From contig CAYVSP010000012.1 of assembly GCA_964453655.1 (NCBI GenBank), positions 1-25,283 of the forward strand: DNA of 25,283 nt, in the 5' to 3' direction. The first letter of the stretch is position 1. Every line of letters starts with the position of its first letter. The notes below the pieces were generated by a model that was given only the letters and a program-made list of their open reading frames with translations, was not told the DNA's origin and did not search any database. Source of the DNA: CAYVSP01 sp964453655 (GTDB lineage Bacteria; Patescibacteriota; Saccharimonadia; Saccharimonadales; CAYVSP01). The translations under genes were made by a program, and so were the position numbers. Of the stretch, positions 14,662-22,144 are shown piece by piece.

Positions 14662-14690
14662 TTGTTAATTATTTATCTTTATAGCATAAT
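14662..14690 (+). promoter_or_regulatory. Promoter of the lipoprotein gene
   Basis: TTGTTA (14662-14667), a 17-nt spacer, and CATAAT (14685-14690), then a leader of about 14 nt with a Shine-Dalgarno sequence, ATAGGAG. Confidence 0.6.
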
Positions 14691-14710
14691 ACTCTTTTAT
14701 AGGAGTAGCT

Positions 14711-15301
14711 ATGAGAAGTGTTGAAGGTGTTGTAGACCGGTTGAATGCACCAAGCTTCAGAAGGTTCTTGAGATTTGCTGCTATCAGTGGCACTTTACTC
14801 GCCGCTGCTTGCAGTGGTGGTAAAAGTGGCTCTCAGCCCTCAAGTCCTAGTGTTTCCAGTTCAGCAGGAACTATTGAACTGGTCCCAGACTTGAGTGGAT
14901 TTTTACAACCAGGCAGTACTACTCTTTGCTATAGCGGTGGTGAACGCCCATGCTCAATTATAATTAGAACTAGACCCGAACTAAACAGTGACATTATTAA
15001 CGCTGATCCAAATACAACTGTCAGGGTAGGATGGCCTCGTGAAAGTTACGCTGGACAAACCGGTGATGGAGTAACAGTTAATTGTTATGTCAAAGGCGAG
15101 CAAGTTAGTCCATACACTGGAGATACTCCACCATCAGATGATTGGTATGAAGTCGAAGTACCAGCTGAATATGCTGTAAACCCAGCTTTACCAAATAACC
15201 ATCAAGCTCAAGTTGGTTATGCTAATACTCTGTGGTTTAATCAAGGCGGTGCACTAGGCAACATAAACCATTGCTCAACTACCTCTTCTGGGGATAACTA
15301 A
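14711..15301 (+). CDS. Lipoprotein with possible SH3-like domain (196 aa)
   Basis: The N-terminus has Arg-rich residues, a hydrophobic stretch and a lipobox-like site ending in Cys34 (LLAAACSGG), suggesting lipid attachment and a surface location. A Ser/Pro linker (35-53) follows. The rest contains SIIIRTRPELNSDII (82-96), VNCYVKGEQVSPYTG (123-137), DWYEVEVP (144-151) and VGYANTLWF (168-176). These have the strand pattern of bacterial SH3 domains: an RxxP-like start, a Cys-x-G turn, W-x-x-V and G-Y-x-x-x-x-W. Such domains often bind cell wall. The assignment is by eye. Cys73, Cys81, Cys125 and Cys188 could form disulfides. A clear Shine-Dalgarno sequence precedes the ATG. Confidence 0.6.
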   Translation: MRSVEGVVDRLNAPSFRRFLRFAAISGTLLAAACSGGKSGSQPSSPSVSSSAGTIELVPDLSGFLQPGSTTLCYSGGERPCSIIIRTRPELNSDIINADPNTTVRVGWPRESYAGQTGDGVTVNCYVKGEQVSPYTGDTPPSDDWYEVEVPAEYAVNPALPNNHQAQVGYANTLWFNQGGALGNINHCSTTSSGDN

Positions 15302-15311
15302 TTAACCACCG

Positions 15312-16436
15312 CTATTCCCACCTAAATACTCTGAACGCAATTGCATAAACAACAACTAACCAAAACGCCATCAGCCCAAGCTGTGGGCCAATTTGAGTTA
15401 GGTGCTTACCTTCCGTTGCTATTAGTCTAATGCCGTCAATTATCGGGGTTAACGGTAAGAACTCAGACACTTTTTGCAGCCACTGCGGCATCAGAAAGCG
15501 CGGGAAAAAAGTACCAGATAAAAACAGCATCGGGAAGACAACGATGTTAGCCAGCGGCGCGGCTTGATTTTGGTCTTTAGCCCAACCACCTATAGCTAAA
15601 CCGATGCCAAAAATAGTCACAATGCTTAGTACCAAAAAGAAAATTAGCTCTAAAGGATTACCAGCCAACTTGAGATCAAAAACAACTATCGCCACAGCAA
15701 ACATAAGCGCCAGGCTCATAAGGCCAATGATAGATTGAGAAACCACGTTGGCCGTGAAATACTGCCAAACCTTTAGGGGTGTGGTGTGCAAACGACGCAG
15801 TATGCCCTGCTTTTTAAGCTCAGGGAAGACATTAACCGGACCAAACACACCAAGACCAATGATGGAAAAGCCAAGCAGGCCGGCAAAGACATAATCAAAC
15901 TGGGTTAAACTTTTGGTATTGAGTCTTTCGGATTTAACGGAAAAAGGCGTATCACTCTTAACTAGTCCTTTGTTGGTTTCTTGAAATTGTGAATCCAAAA
16001 CGGCTTGCAAGGTTTGGGCCGCCTGCTCACTGTTTGGCGTGTAATAGATAATGGCTTGTCCTGAGGGATATTGTCCGTTCTTGACAGTGCCAAAGTCTGG
16101 TGGCAGTATAACGGCCGAATCTATCTGTCCGCGATTCATTTTTTCTTTGGCTTTAGTTAGATCTGTCGAATCCTTGTCAATCTTCAGAGTTTTTTCGCCT
16201 TGGGCAACTTCCACAAATTTTCTGGCAAACTCGCTATCACTTTGGTTGATAAGAGCAAGACGGAAAGAAACATTGTTATTGCTGCGCCCAAATATACCGC
16301 CGAAAACAAACAGAAAAATCAGTGGAAAAAGGAAAATGAAGAAAATGGCTGTTTTGTCGCGGAAAGCCCGTTTTATGCTAATCTTGGCAAAGGTTTTAAT
16401 TGGTAGAAAACGCCTGGAGCTTGTTGAAGCAGCCAT
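15312..16436 (-). CDS. ABC-2 type transporter permease (374 aa)
   Basis: The architecture of an ABC-2 export permease: one N-terminal helix (about 29-48), a large external domain (about 52-180), then five helices (about 182-200, 229-253, 261-284, 296-313 and 350-368). IRLIATEG near 336-343 follows the usual LPLTPIIDG segment (327-335), which is typical of this family. Its ATG shares one base with the TGA of the ATPase gene (TGATG), showing tight translational coupling. The pair most likely exports a lipid, glycan or peptide-type substrate from the cell; drug resistance is another family role. The substrate is unknown. Confidence 0.85.
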   Translation of the reverse strand: MAASTSSRRFLPIKTFAKISIKRAFRDKTAIFFIFLFPLIFLFVFGGIFGRSNNNVSFRLALINQSDSEFARKFVEVAQGEKTLKIDKDSTDLTKAKEKMNRGQIDSAVILPPDFGTVKNGQYPSGQAIIYYTPNSEQAAQTLQAVLDSQFQETNKGLVKSDTPFSVKSERLNTKSLTQFDYVFAGLLGFSIIGLGVFGPVNVFPELKKQGILRRLHTTPLKVWQYFTANVVSQSIIGLMSLALMFAVAIVVFDLKLAGNPLELIFFLVLSIVTIFGIGLAIGGWAKDQNQAAPLANIVVFPMLFLSGTFFPRFLMPQWLQKVSEFLPLTPIIDGIRLIATEGKHLTQIGPQLGLMAFWLVVVYAIAFRVFRWE

Positions 16437-17209
16437 CAGTCCCTCAATTCCTTCCCCGTCATAGCAATAAAGACATCTTCCAGATTAGCCTGCTCAACAT
16501 GTTGGGACTTTTTGAAGCCTTTCTTAAGCAGATCTTTGACCAATTTTTTCGGCGTATCTAGGGCAATAATTTTGCCGTTGTCCATGATCGCTACCCGGTC
16601 ACATAAAAGCTCCGCTTCTTCCATATAATGGGTCGTTAAAAGTATGGTTACGTCTTTATCACGAGTCTCGCGAATGAGATCCCATAAATTTCGGCGGGCT
16701 TGGGGATCCAAACCGGTGGTTGGTTCATCCATAAAAAACACCTTTGGGCTATGAACCAGCGATGCCACAATACTGAAGCGCTGTTTTTGGCCGCCGGATA
16801 GGTTCTCAACATAGGAACTAGCCTTTTCGCTCAACCCGACTTCCTCCAGCAACTGCTTGCTGTTAACACGTTCGCCGTAAGCCGAAGCTAATTGCTCCAA
16901 CTGCTCAGTCAATTTCACCTTATCCATGAAAGCCGGGCTTTGCGGCTGCACACCAATAATGTATTTAATAGCTTGCGGGTCTTTAGATACATCAATGCCA
17001 TCAACTATAATCTGACCGCTATCAATTGTCCGAAGGGTTTCAATCATTTCCAGCGTAGTTGTTTTGCCGGCGCCGTTAGGGCCTAAGATACCAAAAATCT
17101 CGCCCTTCTTTATGTCAAAGCTAATGTCATCAACAGCCTTTTTCTTGTCATAGGCCTTAGACACCTTCTTCACAGTGACGATTGGCTTCGTCGCTTTCTT
17201 CTTCGCCAT
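16436..17209 (-). CDS. ABC transporter ATP-binding protein (257 aa)
   Basis: A complete nucleotide-binding domain: Walker A GPNGAGKTT (43-51), Q-loop around 88-90, signature LSGGQKQR (137-144), Walker B VFFMDEP (157-163) and H-loop His194. The C-terminal VEQANLEDVFIAMTG is the usual ending of the CcmA/DrrA-type ATPases that pair with ABC-2 permeases. It powers the permease encoded directly downstream. There is no Shine-Dalgarno sequence; TGA-TATAAT ends seven bases before the ATG, so the message is probably leaderless. A perfect 14-nt palindrome (17229-17242) covers the region just upstream of that -10 box. Confidence 0.92.
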   Translation of the reverse strand: MAKKKATKPIVTVKKVSKAYDKKKAVDDISFDIKKGEIFGILGPNGAGKTTTLEMIETLRTIDSGQIIVDGIDVSKDPQAIKYIIGVQPQSPAFMDKVKLTEQLEQLASAYGERVNSKQLLEEVGLSEKASSYVENLSGGQKQRFSIVASLVHSPKVFFMDEPTTGLDPQARRNLWDLIRETRDKDVTILLTTHYMEEAELLCDRVAIMDNGKIIALDTPKKLVKDLLKKGFKKSQHVEQANLEDVFIAMTGKELRD

Positions 17210-17216
17210 TTATATC

Positions 17217-17225
17217 ATTATATCA
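17217..17225 (-). promoter_or_regulatory. Extended -10 of the ABC operon, leaderless
   Basis: TGA-TATAAT on the minus strand, seven bases before the ATG at 17209. The -35 region is occupied by a palindrome. Confidence 0.6.
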
Positions 17226-17228
17226 AAA

Positions 17229-17242
17229 CTTAACAGGTTAAG
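17229..17242. promoter_or_regulatory. Perfect palindrome upstream of the ABC operon
   Basis: CTTAAC-AG-GTTAAG lies just upstream of the -10 box and reaches into the -35 position. It could be an operator. It could also act as a weak terminator for the FN3 gene, since TTTTG follows it on the minus strand. Confidence 0.35.
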
Positions 17243-17263
17243 CATAAATGGTTTACGGCTGTT

Positions 17264-20239
17264 CTAATTACTTTTTGTCATGGGTATATTGAGAAGAACT
17301 GTATTGTTGGAGTCTACATGTATCTGCCTAGTTATTGGGGTATAGCCAATCGCTATGACAGTTATTATTGGGTCGTACACCGTGTTGAGCGATAGATCTG
17401 TTAGCGCGTAAAAACCCGTAGCTGATACAGGCCAATATCTAGTAGAAGCTTGCGGATATTTATCGGTGCCAGTGACTTTCGTCTTAACCTGTACGTAAGC
17501 TCGCATTGGTGGCGCTAGGGTTAGGGGCAGTTTAGTGGTGCTGTCGTAAATATAGCCAGTAATACTACCATTGGTAGTATCTTGATAAAGAAGAACGTGA
17601 CCGCTGCTAGCAGCAGAGGCCATCGAAGCATTGTTCTTGGCATCATGAGCCTTGATTTGGTAATATTGCGTAGTTTCTCCTGTAAGGGTTGCGTCGTTAT
17701 AATTAGTATCCTTTGAGGTACCAATCTGTCCAAAGGTCCCCGTAATGGTTCCATTTATATTTGAACAATTGCTCATACAACGCCATATACTGTAGTGATC
17801 AACACCAACATTATCGGTGCTGGCAGTCCATGATAGATTGATCTGCTGACCGGTGACACCTTCGGTATTTGGTTTTCCTGGCGGAATAGGTAGTTCTGTA
17901 TCTACGCTAGCCGCTGCCGCGGTGCTAGCGGAGACTGAATTGGATTTTTCAGAAACATTACCAGCAGCATCGTACGCATATATATAATATGTATAGCCTG
18001 TACTCGGCAATAAGTTTTTACTGTCAGGGTAACTGAATTTTTGGTCAGATCCCAGGGTAAGTTGACTCGTATTCACCTGGCCCACCATTACATTGCCGCG
18101 CATAATATAATAGCCCCCGCCAGCATTGTCAGTGACCGGTGTCCATTTAAGTATAATTTGACTTGGAGCAGACTTGCTAAACGATAAACAGTTATTGGCC
18201 GTGGAACTTTTGCAAGAACTCGGCCACGAAGGTCGCTGTGTTTCAGGATTAAGTACTGTTATGTTCTTTGAATCTTGTCTAATGTGACCGGCGGCATCAT
18301 AAACTCGTACGGTTAAAACGTGAGGACCATTTGCTACTGAGTATGTATTCCATCTAGTATCATATGAATTTGGATTCACCGTGCCGTCTAGCAATTTTTC
18401 TTTCTTAAATACAGCTGAAGTTAGTTCACCATCAATGTATAACTCAGATTTTGTTACGCCGGCGTTATCTTCTGCAAAAATATTAACATTCACCGGGCCG
18501 CCTATAGTTTTTTCCACCGGATCACCTAACTTTTTCACGGGACCTATTGTATTTATGTGCACAATCGGATCGGCAGTATCAGCGGTTGAAACATCGATTG
18601 CACTTGAATTTGCATAATTGCCTGCCGCGTCGCTGGCTCTGACTACATAATTAACTGAGGTACCGGCTGGAGCATTTCCATCAATATAGCTGTTTTTGTC
18701 TATAGTACTGCCTACTTCAGCTCCATTACGTACAATAATGTACTTATTAAGACCAACGTTGTCGGTGCTGGCGTTCCAGTTAAGCTCTACCTTGCACTTA
18801 GTGGATCCAGCTTGGCAATTAGTGGCCGTAAACTTCGGTTTTCCGTATAGTCCACTCGGTGCAGTAGGCGCAGTGCTGTCCATTAATACTGTACTGGCAT
18901 TAGAGTTTGGCGAAGCATTACCTCCGCTGTCGTTTGCCGAAACAACGTAGGTAACATACTGATTGGGCGCGGCGCTTGTGTCGCTGTAGCTGGTTGAAGT
19001 GGTTGTATTTAGGTCTGTATAGGTTGCCAATGTACCGGACATTAGTTTTTTTACTGTGTAGCTGGTCACTCCCACATCATCTGTACTGGCCTTCCAAGTA
19101 AGGTTTGCAGTTCCACCAGAACGAGTAACTTTTAGCTCAGAGGGAGCAGTAGGCGCTTGATTATCACCGCTACTCGTACCAGTTGTTGTCACCGATAGCG
19201 AATTTGATTGGCCAGACTCATTATTATTTGAATCCACGGCTGTAACATAATAGGTGTATGGGGTACCGGGATTTAACCCCCCGCTGTAGTATGTCGAACC
19301 TGTGGCTGTACTTTGCTCTGCAATCATGCTGCCATTTCGATAAATTCGATAGAATTTTAAACCATAGGTTCCCAGGTATGATTTGAAGTTGTCGGTTGAA
19401 AATGTCCAACCAAGGCTTACGGAATTGGAGGTGACTGCAGTCATTTTTAGGTTGGCAGGATTAGTCGGAGGTTCATTATCAGTTATATCTCTAGGTTCGG
19501 TAGAAGCACTGAGGACGCTATCTCTATTAGATGCCCCTGCACCCGTAGCACCAGAATGGGTCATAACTTGATATTTGACTTCTTCATTCAAAGGAGGGTT
19601 GTTGTCTATGTAGGTACTGGAGGTTGTTGTAAAGTATGTATCAGGGTTAACTGGCGGTAACTTTTCCTGCAAACTGTAGTATGGACGGAAGCGATAGACA
19701 GAATAACCGACTATCCCGCTTTCATCTGAGGACGGCTCCCATTTTATGATGACCTTGTTTGTTACCTTATCAAATGTTGCGCGGACATGGGCAGGCGCGG
19801 TCGGTTGAGTAGTGTCAGCCAAAGTATGTGCGCCCGTGTAGGTATCTGACGCATTACCAGCCTTATCGGCTGCAGATAGCCTAATACTAATATCACTGTC
19901 AGGCATAAGATTATCAAAAGTGTAAGAAGTTGTTGATGCTGTAAGTTTAATACCTTCTATGGGGGTAGCCTCAGCTTGATAAAGATAGACGGTGTAATGA
20001 TCAAAGTCATTATTATCAGTTCGGGCAGCCCATTCTAAGCGAGCACTTGTCTTAGTTATGTTAGTTACACTAACGTTTTGCGGGGCCGACGGTGGTGTCG
20101 TATCCATCGGTGTAGCGGCAAAGCTATTGAATAAGAGATAGCTGCCGCCCAAGATAATAAAAACAACTACAAAAGTAGTCAATCTTACTTTGCTGGGAAG
20201 ATTTTTTGGGTGCCAGTTTTTGTTCCACAAATGCTTCAT
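17264..20239 (-). CDS. Large fibronectin type III surface protein (991 aa)
   Basis: A basic start and one hydrophobic segment (about 18-40) form a signal or membrane anchor. Fibronectin type III domains lie at about 48-143, 146-250, 257-355, 361-455 and 457-555, most with the APxxL/V...SxxLxW...STDNVG..Y.V/I..NG...Y.V.A.D.AGN pattern. An Ig-like domain (about 558-665) follows, with YIDGELTSAV and VRVYDAAGH, then two further FN3 domains (about 668-775 and 783-883). The end is a carboxypeptidase-regulatory-like domain (about 890-991), starting GSITGYIYDSTTKLPL. No LPXTG motif is seen. The protein is probably exposed on the cell surface and involved in adhesion or host contact. Cysteines occur in close pairs (475/482, 676/684, 821/825). 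Confidence 0.8.
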   Translation of the reverse strand: MKHLWNKNWHPKNLPSKVRLTTFVVVFIILGGSYLLFNSFAATPMDTTPPSAPQNVSVTNITKTSARLEWAARTDNNDFDHYTVYLYQAEATPIEGIKLTASTTSYTFDNLMPDSDISIRLSAADKAGNASDTYTGAHTLADTTQPTAPAHVRATFDKVTNKVIIKWEPSSDESGIVGYSVYRFRPYYSLQEKLPPVNPDTYFTTTSSTYIDNNPPLNEEVKYQVMTHSGATGAGASNRDSVLSASTEPRDITDNEPPTNPANLKMTAVTSNSVSLGWTFSTDNFKSYLGTYGLKFYRIYRNGSMIAEQSTATGSTYYSGGLNPGTPYTYYVTAVDSNNNESGQSNSLSVTTTGTSSGDNQAPTAPSELKVTRSGGTANLTWKASTDDVGVTSYTVKKLMSGTLATYTDLNTTTSTSYSDTSAAPNQYVTYVVSANDSGGNASPNSNASTVLMDSTAPTAPSGLYGKPKFTATNCQAGSTKCKVELNWNASTDNVGLNKYIIVRNGAEVGSTIDKNSYIDGNAPAGTSVNYVVRASDAAGNYANSSAIDVSTADTADPIVHINTIGPVKKLGDPVEKTIGGPVNVNIFAEDNAGVTKSELYIDGELTSAVFKKEKLLDGTVNPNSYDTRWNTYSVANGPHVLTVRVYDAAGHIRQDSKNITVLNPETQRPSWPSSCKSSTANNCLSFSKSAPSQIILKWTPVTDNAGGGYYIMRGNVMVGQVNTSQLTLGSDQKFSYPDSKNLLPSTGYTYYIYAYDAAGNVSEKSNSVSASTAAAASVDTELPIPPGKPNTEGVTGQQINLSWTASTDNVGVDHYSIWRCMSNCSNINGTITGTFGQIGTSKDTNYNDATLTGETTQYYQIKAHDAKNNASMASAASSGHVLLYQDTTNGSITGYIYDSTTKLPLTLAPPMRAYVQVKTKVTGTDKYPQASTRYWPVSATGFYALTDLSLNTVYDPIITVIAIGYTPITRQIHVDSNNTVLLNIPMTKSN

Positions 20240-20242
20240 TTT

Positions 20243-20275
20243 AGGGAAGCAACGAGCCTCACACGGCTCTACCCT
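20243..20275 (-). promoter_or_regulatory. Hairpin leader directly before the FN3 gene
   Basis: On the minus strand, AGGG and CCCT close an outer stem, and GAGCC/GGCTC form an inner stem with loop GTGTGA. A 7-nt internal loop lies on the 3' side only. The structure ends three bases before the ATG. The only Shine-Dalgarno-like sequence (GAAGGG) lies in the 5' arm. A thermosensor, riboswitch or protein-binding leader is possible; no known Rfam family is recognised. Confidence 0.45.
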
Positions 20276-20295
20276 TCTTATGCTTACTTATTCAG

Positions 20296-20324
20296 ACTGT
20301 ACTATCCGATTATGATTAAGTCAA
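20296..20324 (-). promoter_or_regulatory. Promoter of the FN3 gene
   Basis: TTGACT (20324-20319), a 17-nt spacer, and TACAGT (20301-20296). The predicted start gives a leader of about 50 nt, long for this window. The -35 abuts the terminator of the upstream gene. Confidence 0.65.
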
Positions 20325-20357
20325 TAAACAAAAACCGCCCGGGTGGTCCCCGAGCGG
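20325..20357 (-). terminator. Strong intrinsic terminator of the small basic protein gene
   Basis: Minus strand: CCGCTCGGG-N5-CCCGGGCGG, nine pairs including one G-U, followed by TTTTTGTTT. It separates the small gene from the FN3 promoter. Confidence 0.9.
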
Positions 20358-20379
20358 CTGTTTTCCTAAGTAGATAGGA

Positions 20380-20574
20380 TTATTTACGCTTTACGGTCAA
20401 AAAGCCGTTACGTGGATTTTCGTTTACTTCCATGCCACTTGGCAAATCACTAGCCTCTGGGCGCTGATCTTTACTGAAGTAGTAAATGGTTTGCTTTTTG
20501 CCACCGCGAAGTGTAACTTCCTTTGAATTTAGGTAGTATGTCACCCCTTTAGAATTTGTGTGCTTGTAGGCCAT
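20380..20574 (-). CDS. Small basic conserved-type protein (64 aa)
   Basis: The sequence begins MAYKHTNSKGVTYYLNSKEV and continues with RGGKKQTIYYFSKDQR and a C-terminal ENPRNGFLTVKRK. It is rich in Lys, Arg, Tyr and Gly and looks like a compact beta-rich domain. I associate this sequence type with small proteins conserved in Saccharibacteria and other Patescibacteria, function unknown. A longer in-frame start at 20619 is rejected because that ATG lies inside the -10 box. The chosen start has a GAGGGAG Shine-Dalgarno sequence. The promoter is a near-consensus TTGACA-N18-TATGTT and the terminator is strong, so this is a well-expressed single-gene unit. Confidence 0.8.
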   Translation of the reverse strand: MAYKHTNSKGVTYYLNSKEVTLRGGKKQTIYYFSKDQRPEASDLPSGMEVNENPRNGFLTVKRK

Positions 20575-20614
20575 CTTCTTGTCTCTCCCTCTTAGGATTA
20601 GTAATGGTACTCCT

Positions 20615-20644
20615 AACATACTCTTGAGGGTTTCGCTTTGTCAA
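20615..20644 (-). promoter_or_regulatory. Promoter of the small basic protein gene
   Basis: TTGACA (20644-20639), an 18-nt spacer, and TATGTT (20620-20615), leaving a leader of about 33 nt with a Shine-Dalgarno sequence. Confidence 0.75.
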
Positions 20645-20701
20645 CTCCTTGAATCATAATTCATAGAGGCTACCCCCGTTAAACAGATGTAAATTTTATT
20701 T

Positions 20702-20747
20702 TTCAATAAATATATATTGAAGTGTTGCGTGATATAACGGTTATGCA
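20702..20747 (+). promoter_or_regulatory. Palindrome and probable promoter before 20801
   Basis: TTCAATA-N6-TATTGAA (20702-20721) is a perfect inverted repeat overlapping a candidate -35, TTGAAG (20717-20722), with TTATGC 18 nt downstream. An alternative -10, TGA-TATAAC, lies between them. The palindrome is a possible operator. A GGTGG Shine-Dalgarno sequence near 20785 follows. Confidence 0.35.
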
Positions 20748-20800
20748 TTACACTAGAAGTCGTAACTATTTAATGGGTAATAAAAAGGTGGAGATACCTC

Positions 20801-21397
20801 ATGGATCTTACGAATCGCAGTAATCAGCCAAGCCACTCGGCTGCGAACACATCAGTAAATAACAACGTTAGTGCACATCGACCAACTGGTAAGCGGAAGG
20901 AGTCGAGGTTGCTCCGCTGGTCATCTATCATCCTGCTTTTTTCATCGACTCTACTAGTTGTCGCCTTATTAATCTCCATAGCTTTTGGTGCAGTCAAAGC
21001 TGAACGGCATTACATCGACAAGAACAACATGCAAGCCGTCTTCTTAAACAACGGCCAGGTTTATTTTGGCAATATACAACAATTAAATGATAAATATATT
21101 CGATTAACTGGCATTTTCTATCTTCGAGTAAATCAAACGGTCCAGCCAAATGGGCAGCAGCAAACGGCTGCACCGGAATTAGTACCGCTGGGTTGTGAAT
21201 TACACCGACCGCAAAACGAAATGCTGCTTAACCGTGACCAAGTAACGTTCTGGGAAAACCTCAAGAATGATTCTGCCGAGAATACTGTGCCGGGGGCAGT
21301 TAAGAAGTACCTGGCCAGCAATCCAAAGCAAGACTGCTCGCAGCAAAGTACGACTCAGCCGGCTACGCCGAGTACAGATAGTACAAAAAAGCAATAA
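20801..21397 (+). CDS. Single-TM hypothetical protein (198 aa)
   Basis: A cytoplasmic N-terminus rich in Ser, Asn and Gln (1-36), one membrane helix (about 40-64), then an external domain of about 100 residues containing NNMQAVFLNNGQVYFGNIQQ and TGIFYLRVN, followed by ELVPLGCELHRP. A Ser/Thr/Gln-rich low-complexity tail ends the protein. The V-F-L-N-x-G-Q-V-Y-F-G-x-I block suggests a small beta-barrel, but no family is assigned. A Shine-Dalgarno sequence, AGGTGGAG, precedes the ATG; its AGGT can pair with an ACCT six bases later, which may mask it. A strong terminator follows. Confidence 0.7.
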   Translation: MDLTNRSNQPSHSAANTSVNNNVSAHRPTGKRKESRLLRWSSIILLFSSTLLVVALLISIAFGAVKAERHYIDKNNMQAVFLNNGQVYFGNIQQLNDKYIRLTGIFYLRVNQTVQPNGQQQTAAPELVPLGCELHRPQNEMLLNRDQVTFWENLKNDSAENTVPGAVKKYLASNPKQDCSQQSTTQPATPSTDSTKKQ

Positions 21398-21418
21398 GAG
21401 ATTAGCTTTTTAAGCTAG

Positions 21419-21448
21419 CGCCGGCCTGAAATATGGCCGGTGTTTTAT
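21419..21448 (+). terminator. Strong intrinsic terminator after 20801-21397
   Basis: CGCCGGCC-N8-GGCCGGTG, eight pairs including one G-U, followed by TTTTATT. It overlaps the last bases of the convergent gene. A second palindrome, TAGCTT-TTT-AAGCTA, lies just before it (21403-21417). Confidence 0.85.
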
Positions 21449-22053
21449 TCCCTCAGCTCTGATTTAACCCATCGATCAAGAATCCACGATGCAATAAAGA
21501 AAATGAAGGATAGAACGCTTAGCACTAAGGCCCAGCCAGCTATATCCGGCGACCAAGTCGGCGACACAAAATCGAACTTATATAGGCCATCCTGAACCGG
21601 CTGAATTTTTACACCATGGTCTAGCACATATTGTTCAATACATGGCACTCGACCGCCACCGGATAATCCTTGAGGAATTTGCTTTTCACAATAAGCCTGT
21701 GCGTCAGTATAAATCTTGGTGTTATTAGCCTCAGCCTTATCTTTCTCTGCCTGAATCAGTCGATCATAACGGTACTTCAACTGAATGGGGGGTTTAATAG
21801 GATTGTTGCCACTACTAAGGTTGGTGTTCATATGGCCGTAAACAAACTCACGCAGATTCCTGAGCGCTGTTTCGACATCACCGTTCTCTTGATCAGCTTT
21901 AGTTACTTCATTGCGCAGCTTAATCATAGTCAAGTTATTCTGGCGAAGCGCAAACACTGAGATAACGCCTAACATAAGAGCCAGCATCAAGAAGTAACGC
22001 GGCTTGATTGGGCGAATTCTAGCCCAGAAATCTTTTAATTGTTTTTTTGTCAT
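21445..22053 (-). CDS. Two-TM hypothetical protein with coiled coil (202 aa)
   Basis: A basic N-terminus (MTKKQLKDFWARIRPIKPR), helix one (about 19-36), an external helical region (about 38-72) that could form a coiled coil, then a loop domain with Cys122 and Cys138 (a possible disulfide around QGLSGGGRVPC), and helix two (about 173-193) with a basic tail. Both ends should be cytoplasmic. The layout resembles small sensor-like or scaffold membrane proteins, but no family is assigned. TATAAT ends 10 bases before the ATG with no Shine-Dalgarno sequence, so the leader is at most a few bases. It is divergent from the Mur ligase gene. Confidence 0.65.
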   Translation of the reverse strand: MTKKQLKDFWARIRPIKPRYFLMLALMLGVISVFALRQNNLTMIKLRNEVTKADQENGDVETALRNLREFVYGHMNTNLSSGNNPIKPPIQLKYRYDRLIQAEKDKAEANNTKIYTDAQAYCEKQIPQGLSGGGRVPCIEQYVLDHGVKIQPVQDGLYKFDFVSPTWSPDIAGWALVLSVLSFIFFIASWILDRWVKSELRE

Positions 22054-22063
22054 CTCGGTTAAG

Positions 22064-22069
22064 ATTATA
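22064..22069 (-). promoter_or_regulatory. -10 box of the two-TM gene, near-leaderless
   Basis: TATAAT on the minus strand, 10 bases before the ATG at 22053, giving a leader of about three bases. Confidence 0.5.
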
Positions 22070-22105
22070 TAGCCTAGCTGGACAGCAGGCCAATCTGGTG
22101 CGAAA

Positions 22106-22144
22106 CTTGTGCTTGCACAAGCTTTGCACTTGGATGCAGTGCAA
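22106..22144 (+). repeat. Two adjacent perfect hairpins flanking repeat copy B
   Basis: CTTGTGC-TT-GCACAAG (22106-22121) and TTGCACT-N7-AGTGCAA (22124-22144) are both perfect 7-bp stems. They lie on the 5' side of the repeat at 22130-22277; similarity with the dus copy starts within the second hairpin. Confidence 0.75.

Noticed and set aside
20575..20619. Longer start of the 64-aa basic protein at 20619
   Set aside because: That ATG lies in the -10 box of the promoter; the ATG at 20574 has a Shine-Dalgarno sequence and the family-like MAYK start.
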